From NCBI RefSeq assembly GCF_009834545.1, contig NZ_CP019427.1:434001-498000 (forward strand): a stretch of DNA of 64,000 bases. The letters are read 5' to 3'. How positions within the stretch are numbered: position 1 is the stretch's first letter; every line of letters starts with the position of its first letter. A program made the position numbers and the translations under genes. Shown piece by piece: positions 8,453-15,897 of this stretch. The stretch comes from Pseudomonas sp. S04. GTDB taxonomy: Bacteria > Pseudomonadota > Gammaproteobacteria > Pseudomonadales > Pseudomonadaceae. The notes below the pieces were generated by a model, which saw nothing but the letters and a program-made list of their open reading frames with translations, did no database searches and had not been told where the DNA came from.

Positions 8453-8474
8453 GTGGGGTTTATGGTGCGCTTAC
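8453..8474. repeat. IS66 right inverted repeat
   Basis: Read on the minus strand it begins GTAAGCGCACCATAAACCCC. It ends with CGCTTAC at 8468-8474, immediately before the DUF4225 remnant. Confidence 0.9.
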
Positions 8475-8954
8475 CTTTTTTATGCTCAAAACGGAGTTGG
8501 GGTTGTTGCAGGTGCCATGCAGGTTGAAGTAGGAGTTGCCATTACGGGGGCTTCATATGGATTGGCAGCACCGCTCGGTGCATTTTTCGTCGCGCATGGA
8601 GTTAATAATATTTACGAAGGAGGGATGAATATTTATAACGGTCCTGCCGCCCAAACAGTACGGGGGCCTACTAGGCGCGCCTATGCATCATTTATGGGGG
8701 ATGATTATAAGGGGGATGTAGCATATGGAACCATCGACTTGATTTTGTCTGCTGGCGGTATGATGCGACCAGTACGCAAGGTGGATTCTGTACAGCTTTT
8801 CAGGCGAGATCCACTGAATTACGAGTCGGCCTACCAGCAATCTGGTAAGTTGGCTTTGTTTTTTGAGGCGCTAGTTGATTCAATTACAATTAATTCTTTG
8901 GTTTCAAAGGACGGGTCGGAAATGGAAAGCAAATGGCGTGAGGAGCGACGGTGA
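8475..8954 (+). pseudogene. DUF4225 protein, 5'-truncated by IS66
   Basis: About 159 C-terminal residues of a DUF4225-family protein remain. They include glycine-rich hydrophobic stretches (GVGVVAGAMQVEVGVAITGA, then GLAAPLGAFFVAHGVNNIYEG), then NIYNGPAAQTVRGPTRRAY, YKGDVAYGTIDLILSA and QLFRRDPLNYESAYQQ. DUF4225 proteins are Pseudomonas/enterobacterial accessory membrane-associated proteins of unknown role. The frame enters directly from the IS right end; an ATG inside the element (8451) could allow a short fusion product, but the normal N-terminus is lost. A small membrane-protein gene converges on it, its stop codon one base away. Confidence 0.78.
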
Positions 8955-9158
8955 CTACCAAATCTTACGAAGTCTTGGAATATAAAAGCGCAAACTCGCG
9001 GTAACAATGATAGTGAACACAATGCCATTGACAATCCAATAAGTAGTGCCATTTAAGGGAAATATTTTTGTTATTCCCCACACAATAATCATTGTGTATC
9101 CCATGGAGCAGCCGATAACAACCAAGCCCAAACTTGCTAAGTATCTGATTGTATACAT
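8955..9158 (-). CDS. Small membrane protein next to DUF4225
   Basis: This is a 67-residue protein with two clear transmembrane segments: about residues 5-30 (LASLGLVVIGCSMGYTMIIV) and 40-60 (WIVNGIVFTIIVTASLRFY), ending in a basic tail RLRKIW. I chose the ATG at 9158 because AGGA lies about eight bases upstream; a much longer frame from 9302 adds an implausible cysteine-rich leader. It is arranged tail to tail with the DUF4225 remnant. Low GC suggests it belongs to the same acquired segment. Function unknown. Confidence 0.7.
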   Translation of the reverse strand: MYTIRYLASLGLVVIGCSMGYTMIIVWGITKIFPLNGTTYWIVNGIVFTIIVTASLRFYIPRLRKIW

Positions 9159-9374
9159 TATAGAAGTCCTTATCCGCAGATCATTGTGTTCAATATAACC
9201 TGAATTTACAAAATAAGTGTAACACTGAAACAAAAGACAGAGGATCTTACCCGGTCTACACTTGCCGCAATATGCTCTTTCCTGTGAGCGATATCGCGGC
9301 AACAGTATTTAACAGCTGGCCACCACTTGCACGATCCCTCTGGCGCTCGATTGCCAGCGAAACAATGGCCACCG

Positions 9375-10631
9375 TTATGCCGCTGGCAAGCCAGCTCCCG
9401 AGTGCATGGACCAGCGCTTGAAAATCAACGAAGTATTCACCCCGCCAAACGCAAAATTATTGTTCATCACGTACTGGTTGCACATCTGCCGGAACTCGCC
9501 ACGCAGGTAGTCCAGCGCGCCGCACTGGGGATCGACGTGGTCGAGGTTGAAGGTGTGGGCGTATTCGTCGCTGTTGAGCATTTCAATGCTGAACCAGGAC
9601 TCCAGGGCACCGCAGGCGCCCAGGGTGTGGCCCAGGAAACTCTTTTGCGAGCTGATGGGCATGCGGTTGCCGAACAGGCTGCTGGTGGCCAGGGTTTCGG
9701 CGATGTCACCCTGTTCGGTGGCGGTGCCGTGGCCGTTTACGTAGCCGATCGCTGCTGGCTCCAGGCCGGCGTCCTCTAGCGCCAACTCCATGGCCCGGCG
9801 CATGGTGCTCTGTTCTGGACGGGTGGTGTGTTGACCGTCGGCGTTGCTGCCGAAACCGACGACTTCGGCGTGGATATGCGCACCACGAGCCAGCGCGTGC
9901 TCAAGTTCTTCAAGCACCAGCATGCCGCCACCCTCACCGATCACCAGGCCGTCGCGCGCAGTGTCGTAGGGCCGTGGGCTGGATTGCGGCGCATCGTTTT
10001 TCAGGCTGGTGGCGTAGAGCGCATCGAACACCATGGCCTCGGTCGGGCACAGCTCTTCGGCGCCGCCGGCGAGCATCAACGGCAAGCGTCCGAACTTGAT
10101 CGCCTCATAGGCGTAGCCGATGCCCTGGCTGCCGCTGGTGCAAGCGCTGGACGTGGGGATCAGGCGCCCGGTGAGGCCGAAAAAGATGCTGATATTGGCT
10201 GCCGTGGTGTGCGGCATCATGCGCACGTAGGAGTTGGCGTTGAGCCCTTCGGCCACCGAGTTGAGCAGCATGTTGCCGAAGGCCTTGATCTCGTCGGTGC
10301 TGCCGGTGGATGAGCCGCAGGCCACACCCATGCGCCCGTCCTTGATCGACTCGTCACCTAGCAGGCCAGCGTCGGCCAGGGCCCGTTCGGCCGCGCCAAC
10401 TGCCAGGCGGGACACCCGGCCCATACTGCGCAGCTGTTTGCGGGTCCAGTGGGCCGGCACCTTGAAGTCATCGATGGGGCCGGCCAGCCGGGTGTTCAGC
10501 TCGGTGAACCGATCCCACTCGTGCATGCGCCGGATGCCGCTGTGGTTGGCCTTGAAGTGGCCGGCGATGGTTGCCCAGTCGTTACCCAGGGAGGTGATGC
10601 CGGCCATGCCGGTGACGACGACGCGCTTCAT
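9375..10631 (-). CDS. Beta-ketoacyl-ACP synthase II type (aryl polyene cluster, last gene)
   Basis: This 418-residue FabF-type ketosynthase would elongate the growing polyene on ACP. The catalytic triad is complete: Cys164 in SSACTSGSQG, His301 in VNGHGTATEQGD and His335 in SFLGHTLGACGALE. The start is the ATG at 10631, which overlaps the fabG stop by one base (TGATG). Family C-termini normally end near FGGVNTSLIFKRW; here about 11 further residues (SMHSGAGLPAA) are encoded by a REP-like sequence at 9380-9400. It corresponds in position and family to the last ketosynthase (ApeR) of the E. coli aryl polyene cluster. Confidence 0.9.
   Translation of the reverse strand: MKRVVVTGMAGITSLGNDWATIAGHFKANHSGIRRMHEWDRFTELNTRLAGPIDDFKVPAHWTRKQLRSMGRVSRLAVGAAERALADAGLLGDESIKDGRMGVACGSSTGSTDEIKAFGNMLLNSVAEGLNANSYVRMMPHTTAANISIFFGLTGRLIPTSSACTSGSQGIGYAYEAIKFGRLPLMLAGGAEELCPTEAMVFDALYATSLKNDAPQSSPRPYDTARDGLVIGEGGGMLVLEELEHALARGAHIHAEVVGFGSNADGQHTTRPEQSTMRRAMELALEDAGLEPAAIGYVNGHGTATEQGDIAETLATSSLFGNRMPISSQKSFLGHTLGACGALESWFSIEMLNSDEYAHTFNLDHVDPQCGALDYLRGEFRQMCNQYVMNNNFAFGGVNTSLIFKRWSMHSGAGLPAA
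9380..9400. repeat. REP-like half element at the end of the last aryl polyene gene
   Basis: CGCTGGCAAGCCAGCTCCCG matches one REP unit seen at 38839-38860 at 19 of 20 positions. It lies inside the last codons of the ketosynthase gene, so the protein reads into it before stopping at 9375. Confidence 0.65.
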
Positions 10632-11359
10632 CAACACAGGCCTCCATTGACGGCCAGTACCTGGCGGGTGATGTACGAGGCTTCCGCCGACATCAGGAAG
10701 TTCACCGCGCCAGCCACTTCCTGTGGGGTGCCCAGGCGTTGTGCGGGGATCATTTTCATCAGTTCTTCCACCGGCACGTTGTCATCGAGCATGGCTGTGT
10801 CGATCAGGCCGGGTGCGACGCAGTTGACGGTGATTTTGCGCTTGCCCAGTTCGATCGCCAATGCTTTTGCCGCGCCGATCAGACCGGCCTTGGAGGCACT
10901 GTAGTTGACCTGCCCGCGATTGCCGATCAAGCCCGACACCGACGTGATACAGACGATCCGGCCGGCGGCGCGGCGGCGGATCATCGGCATCATCACCGGG
11001 TGCAGTACGTTGTAGAAGCCGTCGAGATTGGTGCGCATGACCTGGTCCCAATCTTCTTCGCTCAGGGCGGGAAATGCACCGTCGCGGGTCAGTCCGGCGT
11101 TGAGCACCACGCCGTAGTAGGCGCCATGGGCCTCGACATCGGCCTCCAGCACGGTTTTGCACCGGGCGCGGTCGGCGACGTCGAACTGCAGGACCCGGGC
11201 GCGCCGGCCGAGGGCCTCGATCTCGGCCTGGACCGCGTCGGCCTCGGCGCGACCGCTGCGGCAGTGGACCACGATGTCATGCCCGGCCTGCGCCAGGCGC
11301 AGGGCGATGGCGCGGCCGATGCCACGGCTGGAGCCGGTGACCAGTACGAATTCAGTCAT
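10631..11359 (-). CDS. 3-oxoacyl-ACP reductase, FabG type (aryl polyene)
   Basis: This is a 242-residue short-chain dehydrogenase/reductase. It has the NADPH-binding TGSSRGIG at residues 8-15, NAG at 87-89, catalytic Ser140 and the YSASK motif with Tyr153 and Lys157. It would reduce the 3-keto group after each condensation in polyene synthesis. The start at 11359 (MTEFVLVTG) is supported by the SDR N-terminus and by an eight-base overlap with the preceding dehydratase gene. It sits between a dehydratase and a ketosynthase as in other aryl polyene clusters (ApeQ position). Confidence 0.93.
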   Translation of the reverse strand: MTEFVLVTGSSRGIGRAIALRLAQAGHDIVVHCRSGRAEADAVQAEIEALGRRARVLQFDVADRARCKTVLEADVEAHGAYYGVVLNAGLTRDGAFPALSEEDWDQVMRTNLDGFYNVLHPVMMPMIRRRAAGRIVCITSVSGLIGNRGQVNYSASKAGLIGAAKALAIELGKRKITVNCVAPGLIDTAMLDDNVPVEELMKMIPAQRLGTPQEVAGAVNFLMSAEASYITRQVLAVNGGLC

Positions 11360-11816
11360 CACTGGACTCCTTGGATTGATCGAGATATTGAGCCGCCTGG
11401 GGCGGGCGGAACACATTCAGGCGAGCACTGGCGTGAATGCCGGTGCCGTGGATATGGCATTCGAACACGCCCATGCCGTTGTCGTCTTCCAGGGAGCGGA
11501 TTGCGTGGATGGTCAGTTCGGTGCCGGCCGGGAACTGCTCGACGTTGCATTCGAACTTGCGGGTACCGAGCAGGAACCCCAGCTCCACGGGATTGCCGCG
11601 CCGCCGGGCCTGGCAACCGGCAAAGGCGGCGACGCTCTGGGCCATCAGCTCGATGCCGACCCAGGCTGGCAGGCTGCCGTCCGGATGGTTGAACAGGCCG
11701 TCGGGCTTGACCGTCAGTTGGGTGTGAATCTGTTCTTCGTCGAACCCCAGGACCCGGTCGATGAGGATCATGTCGCCAGCGTGGGGCAGCAGTTCGGCGA
11801 GCGGCCAGTCAATCAT
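11352..11816 (-). CDS. Hotdog-fold 3-hydroxyacyl-ACP dehydratase (aryl polyene)
   Basis: This 154-residue FabA/FabZ-like hotdog protein has LLPHAGDMILIDRVLGFDEE near the N-terminus and the active-site helix LPAWVGIELMAQSVAAFAG (about 55-73). It is expected to dehydrate 3-hydroxyacyl-ACP to the enoyl form, leaving the double bond in place to build the conjugated chain. In E. coli the matching protein (ApeP) works with a second dehydratase, here fused to the AMP-ligase at 22517-24199. The start overlaps the upstream ketosynthase stop as ATGA. Confidence 0.88.
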   Translation of the reverse strand: MIDWPLAELLPHAGDMILIDRVLGFDEEQIHTQLTVKPDGLFNHPDGSLPAWVGIELMAQSVAAFAGCQARRRGNPVELGFLLGTRKFECNVEQFPAGTELTIHAIRSLEDDNGMGVFECHIHGTGIHASARLNVFRPPQAAQYLDQSKESSDD

Positions 11817-13009
11817 GGTGCGTCTCCGATAATCAGGCTGACGTTGTTGCCACCGAAGGCGAAGGAGTTGCTCATCAGGTAGCGCGGACCAATGGACGCC
11901 AGGCGATCGGTCGGCGTCACCCATTGCAGTGCTGGCAGCCCTGGGTCCGGCTGGCCGTCCCAGAGGTGAGGAGGCAGGACGCGGCCGGGGTTGTCCGCGC
12001 CCAGGCTCAGCCAGCAGAACGCTGCTTCCAGGGCGCCGGCGGCACCCAGGGTGTGGCCGGTCAGGGGCTTGGTCGAGGAGCACGGTACGCCGGCCGGGAA
12101 CAGACTGGCCACGGCCTGGCTTTCCATCGCATCGTTGTGCTGGGTCGCGGTGCCGTGCAGGTTCAGGTAGCTGATCTGCCCGGGCTGCAGGCCGGCACGG
12201 TCGAGGGCTTTGTGCATCGCTTGCCGCGCGCCGCGACCGGAGGGCTCGGGGGCGGAAATATGGTGTGCATCGGAACTGGCGCCGCCACCGAGCAGGGCCA
12301 GCGTCGGTTGCTCATTGGCACAGCGGGTCATCAGGAACAGTACCGCCGCCTCGCCGATGTTGATGCCATTGCGGTTCACGGAGAACGGATTGCAGCGTTG
12401 TTCGGACACCGCTTCCAGGGCCGAAAAACCGTTGAGCGTCAGCTTGCACAGGCTGTCGACGCCGCCGCACAGCACCGCGTCGCACAGGTCCTGGTCGAGC
12501 AGGCGCTGGGCGCTCAGCAGGGCGCGGGCGCTGGAGGTGCAGGCGGTGGAAATCACATAGGCCGGGCCGCGCAGTTGCAGCCAGTCGGCGAGGAAGTCCG
12601 CCGGGGCGCCCAGTTCCTGTTGCCGGTAGTCATAGTCTGCGGGGAATCGCCGGTCCCGCAGATAGGTGGCCAGGCCCTGGCTGGCTTCGTCGATCCCTGA
12701 GGTGCTGGTGCCCAACACCACTGCTATACGCTGCGCTCCGTAGCGTTGGATGACCTGGTCGATGTCGGCACGGATCTGCAGCGCCGCTTCCAGCAACAGC
12801 TGATTATTGCGACTGGCGTGCTGGCGCAGATGAGCGGGAATGGCTGCCAGTTCACCCTGGACTGCCGCCACCGGCAGGGCGCGCTGTGGCACCCAGCCCG
12901 ACTCGACACGCATCCCCGAGCCGTCCCCGGCGAACAGGTTGCGCGCGACTTCCTGCTGCCCGCGACCGAGGCTGCAGACCAGCCCGAGGGCGTTGAGGTA
13001 AGCCGTCAT
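11813..13009 (-). CDS. Beta-ketoacyl-ACP synthase (aryl polyene, main ketosynthase)
   Basis: This 398-residue ketosynthase has Cys157 in STACTSSARA, the first His in LNLHGTATQHNDAM and the second in LTGHTLGAAGALE, so it is catalytically competent. It is positioned like ApeO, which in E. coli forms a heterodimer with the small chain-length factor (here the gene at 26028-26747). It carries out the chain-extending condensations. Its stop overlaps the start of the dehydratase gene (ATGA), and its own start overlaps the lipoprotein gene stop. Confidence 0.9.
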   Translation of the reverse strand: MTAYLNALGLVCSLGRGQQEVARNLFAGDGSGMRVESGWVPQRALPVAAVQGELAAIPAHLRQHASRNNQLLLEAALQIRADIDQVIQRYGAQRIAVVLGTSTSGIDEASQGLATYLRDRRFPADYDYRQQELGAPADFLADWLQLRGPAYVISTACTSSARALLSAQRLLDQDLCDAVLCGGVDSLCKLTLNGFSALEAVSEQRCNPFSVNRNGINIGEAAVLFLMTRCANEQPTLALLGGGASSDAHHISAPEPSGRGARQAMHKALDRAGLQPGQISYLNLHGTATQHNDAMESQAVASLFPAGVPCSSTKPLTGHTLGAAGALEAAFCWLSLGADNPGRVLPPHLWDGQPDPGLPALQWVTPTDRLASIGPRYLMSNSFAFGGNNVSLIIGDAP

Positions 13010-13506
13010 GGGGTGTCCCCGCGAAGTGGCGTGACCTGATAGGTCGGGCCCTGGGGCAGGCTGAGCTGAAAGTTCAGGGGCTGGGCATAACGTACGTCCC
13101 AGCGCGTGGGCAGCGAACGTTGCGCGCCATGCTGCCAGGCGCTGGGGTAGTTGGCTTGCAACTGGTCTGGCGGCGTCAGGGCAAACAGTAACGCGGCGAA
13201 CAACTCCCGGGCTTGCGGGTTGGGCGGCAGCAGGCCGTCAGCCTGCCACTGGCCGTTGACCAGTTTCTGGCGTGCCTGGGGGATACCCAGCAAGTCCATC
13301 ATTGACCAGCGAATCCCGGGTTCTTCACGCTGGATCACCAGCACCCAATCCTGGCGTTGCTGGTCCTGCGATTGTTGCACGTGCAGTTGCAGCGGCAGCG
13401 CCAACGCCGGTTGCCCCGCGGGCAGAGGTGGTTGGCCTGCGCATGCGCTCAGCAGCAAGGCAGCACCCAGCAGCATCAGGCGAGCGACAAGGTCACGCTG
13501 GCTCAT
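13006..13506 (-). CDS. DUF3261-family outer membrane lipoprotein (aryl polyene)
   Basis: This 166-residue lipoprotein precursor has a signal sequence with the lipobox LLLSACAG, cysteine near residue 22, after a basic MSQRDLVARLML start. The mature part matches the DUF3261 proteins found in aryl polyene clusters, including the late segment TRWDVRYAQP. It is probably anchored at the outer membrane and helps in polyene lipid placement; the exact role is unknown. The start at 13506 overlaps the FAD-enzyme stop as ATGA. A longer open frame upstream of this start is a shadow of the neighbouring gene. Confidence 0.8.
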   Translation of the reverse strand: MSQRDLVARLMLLGAALLLSACAGQPPLPAGQPALALPLQLHVQQSQDQQRQDWVLVIQREEPGIRWSMMDLLGIPQARQKLVNGQWQADGLLPPNPQARELFAALLFALTPPDQLQANYPSAWQHGAQRSLPTRWDVRYAQPLNFQLSLPQGPTYQVTPLRGDTP

Positions 13507-14750
13507 GTGGCATCCCGGGCACAGAACTGCGAGATCATTTTCAGCCGGCGCCGGGCCTCGCTGACAAACGGATTGCGTTCGTCCCAGGCATAGCCGGCGA
13601 GGATCGCGCTGATCATGCGGCGGATCTCCACGGTGCCGCCCTGGTGGTAGATCACATCCTGGAAGGTGCCGTTGTACCAGCCTTCGACATAGCAGCGGAA
13701 GGTGTCGACCCCGCGTTTGAGGGGGTCGGCGAACTCGCGTTGCCAATCGACGCTGTGCCCCTGTAGTTGGCGATCGAGGACCGCGGCGGCCATGCTCGCC
13801 GAGCGCATGGCGATGGTCACGCCGGAGGAAAACACCGGGTCGAGGAACTCCGCGGCATTGCCCAGCAGGGCAAACCCCGGCCCGTGCAAGGTCTTGACGT
13901 TGGCCGAGTAGCCGCCGATGGTCCGGGCCTCGGTGTCCCACACGGCGTTTTGCAGAACCTTGGCCAGGCTCGGGGTTTCGGCGATGAAGCCTTGCAGGCA
14001 GGCATCCAGGTCGGCGCTGCGCCCGGCGAAATGCTCGGCGGCCGCGACCACGCCCACCGAGCAGCGGCCATTGCTGAACGGGATGGTCCAGAACCAGATA
14101 TCGCGTTGGGTCGGGTGGGTAGTGATGAGGATTTTCTCGCGCTCGAACGCCGGGCTGTCGATCCGGTCCTGCACGTGGGTGAACACTGCCTGGCGCAGCG
14201 GAAAGTTCGACGCCACTTCGAGGTCGAGCAAACGCGGCAGCACGCGGCCGTAGCCACTGGCGTCGAGGATGAAGGCGGCTTGCACGAGGTACTGGCTGCC
14301 GTCCTCGCGCAGTACCTGCAGGAGGGGTTGCGGGCGCTCGACATCGACGCTGACGATGGCCTCGCCGTAGCGGATTTCCACCCCTTGCAAGGCGGCCTGG
14401 TCGGCCAGCAACTTGTCGAAGTCGGCGCGCTGCACCTGAAAGGTGGTCGGCTTGCCGGCGGTGAAGGTGTCACCAAAGTCGAAGGCGCTGTAGTGCTCGC
14501 CCCAGGCGAAGGCGGCGCCGTTCTTCAGCTGGAACCCGGCGGCGTTGACCGCATCGAGCATGCCGGCTTCTTCGACGAAGTCCAGGCAGTGACACAGCAG
14601 GCTCTCGCCGATGGAAAATCGCGGGAAATGCTGGCGTTCGATGACCAGCACATCGTGGCCCTTGCGCTTGAGCAGCGCGGCGGCAATCGCCCCCGAGGGG
14701 CCGGCGCCGATGATCACTACCTGACGCTGTTCTATTTCAACGGTTGGCAC
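13503..14750 (-). CDS. FAD-dependent enzyme with halogenase signatures (aryl polyene)
   Basis: This 415-residue flavoprotein has the Rossmann motif VVIIGAGPSGAIAAALL at 11-27 and IGES at about 47-50. It also has the flavin-halogenase fingerprints WFWTIP at 219-224 (pattern WxWxIP) and FLDPVFSSG at 302-310 (pattern FxxPxxSxG). Lys76 in GFQLKNGAAFAWG is at the place of the catalytic lysine of flavin-dependent halogenases. It may halogenate or hydroxylate the aryl head group; xanthomonadins are brominated aryl polyenes. A plain oxidoreductase acting in polyene maturation remains possible. It overlaps the upstream membrane-protein gene by 14 bases. Confidence 0.82.
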   Translation of the reverse strand: MPTVEIEQRQVVIIGAGPSGAIAAALLKRKGHDVLVIERQHFPRFSIGESLLCHCLDFVEEAGMLDAVNAAGFQLKNGAAFAWGEHYSAFDFGDTFTAGKPTTFQVQRADFDKLLADQAALQGVEIRYGEAIVSVDVERPQPLLQVLREDGSQYLVQAAFILDASGYGRVLPRLLDLEVASNFPLRQAVFTHVQDRIDSPAFEREKILITTHPTQRDIWFWTIPFSNGRCSVGVVAAAEHFAGRSADLDACLQGFIAETPSLAKVLQNAVWDTEARTIGGYSANVKTLHGPGFALLGNAAEFLDPVFSSGVTIAMRSASMAAAVLDRQLQGHSVDWQREFADPLKRGVDTFRCYVEGWYNGTFQDVIYHQGGTVEIRRMISAILAGYAWDERNPFVSEARRRLKMISQFCARDAT

Positions 14751-15897
14751 GTGGACTCCTTGCCGTAGCGGCGCTATTTCCGGGGGCGCGGTGCATGCCG
14801 AGCAAGGCCGGCAGTAGCGTCGCGACGAGACCCATCAGCATCAGCGCGAAGTACAGCGCGCCACTGATGAGCTGTTGTTGCAGCAGCAGGTTGAGAAAGA
14901 CGATCTCGCTCAACCCGCGAATATTCAGCAGCACAGATTCGCGCCAACGGCTGGCACCTGCAAAGGATAGTCCGGCCCAGCCCAGGCCCAGCCAGTTGCC
15001 GAGCAATTTGCTGGCGATCGGCAACAGCAGCAAGGCCAGCAATTGACCCCAGCCCAGGCTGTCGAGGGCGCTGTGCACGTCGATCTGCACAATGCCGAAG
15101 GTCAGGATCAGCGGGATGGCGATCCAGGTCTGCACACGGTTCATCCACACCGCCGGCAGGGGCAGCACCAGCGCGATTTTCATGGTGGCCATCAACAGCA
15201 GGTAGCCGATGCCGAGAATCAGGGCGTTGAGCTTGTAGTGCTCGGCCACTACCAGCAACAGGAAAAACCCGGCGCTGTAGATCAGCGGCTGGCGCAGCCC
15301 GAGCAGGCGCAGGAGCAGCGGCGTGCACGCACCGGCCAACGGCAGCAACAGGCTGCTCAGGTGCAGGCTGCCCTGGGCTACGGCGAACAGGGTCCAGCAG
15401 GTCAAGTCGATGAGGATCGCCGTTTGCACCAGGCGTCGGGTCGCAGCCGCGGGATAGCCGATGTGGCGCAGGTACAGGTACAGCACCGGGATCGCGGTGA
15501 TCGCGAACAGCAGGCCGACCGCCAGGGAACTGATCCAGGGTTGCGCTGGCAGCAGCCAGATGGCCGTGGCCAGGCCGCAGGCGAAGGGCAGGCAAAAGCT
15601 CGGCAGGGCGATTTTCAGGCTCTGGCGGTCCAGGCGCAGGTCGATCACGTCGCTGAGGATATGCCCCAGCAGTAAGGCAAAACCCAGGCTGTAGAGGTTT
15701 TTCAGCCACCCGGGGCCAATCAGTTCGGCACCCGTGAGCTGCCAGCCCGGCTCGATCCAGAAGTACATCAGCAACGGCAGGCCAAAGGTGGCCAGCAGCA
15801 ACTGGCTGACGATCGGAATCAGGCCCAGGTGTCGGCCGAGGTAGGTGGCCGCGGCGAACAGCGCCAGGGCCAGGAGCCAGAACAGGGCAATCAGCAT
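14737..15897 (-). CDS. Antiporter-like polytopic membrane protein (aryl polyene)
   Basis: This 386-residue inner-membrane protein has about 12 hydrophobic helices and resembles the Na+/H+ exchanger (CPA2) family. It includes a first helix pair MLIALFWLLALALFAAATYLGRHLGLIPIV, a region GHILSDVIDLRLDRQS, and a late LLNIRGLSEIVFLNLLLQQQ that corresponds to the RG-x-x-E segment of CPA transporters. The substrate is unknown. The start at 15897 overlaps the exporter stop by seven bases (ATGCTGA), which firmly places it in the operon. It has no obvious E. coli ape counterpart and may supply ion-gradient or pH functions to polyene export. Confidence 0.75.
   Translation of the reverse strand: MLIALFWLLALALFAAATYLGRHLGLIPIVSQLLLATFGLPLLMYFWIEPGWQLTGAELIGPGWLKNLYSLGFALLLGHILSDVIDLRLDRQSLKIALPSFCLPFACGLATAIWLLPAQPWISSLAVGLLFAITAIPVLYLYLRHIGYPAAATRRLVQTAILIDLTCWTLFAVAQGSLHLSSLLLPLAGACTPLLLRLLGLRQPLIYSAGFFLLLVVAEHYKLNALILGIGYLLLMATMKIALVLPLPAVWMNRVQTWIAIPLILTFGIVQIDVHSALDSLGWGQLLALLLLPIASKLLGNWLGLGWAGLSFAGASRWRESVLLNIRGLSEIVFLNLLLQQQLISGALYFALMLMGLVATLLPALLGMHRAPGNSAATARSPRANR

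Larger units (their letters stand above)
6446..8474 (-). mobile_element. IS66-family insertion sequence, 2029 bp
   Basis: The element carries tnpB and tnpC on the minus strand. Its ends are inverted repeats beginning with the IS66 hallmark GTAAGCG: left 6446-6467 and right 8453-8474, 19 of 22 positions identical and sharing the block AACCCCAC. No tnpA is present; only about 85 bases separate the right end from tnpB. The eight bases outside each end (CAGGTTTC and CTTTTTTA) differ, so the usual 8-bp target duplication is absent. Each end abuts a truncated gene (queC and DUF4225), which points to deletion or recombination after insertion. Confidence 0.93.

Noticed and set aside
8451..8474. ATG in the IS as the DUF4225 start
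   Set aside because: It lies inside the right inverted repeat; the protein family extends further upstream, so this is an accidental fusion start and not the native one.
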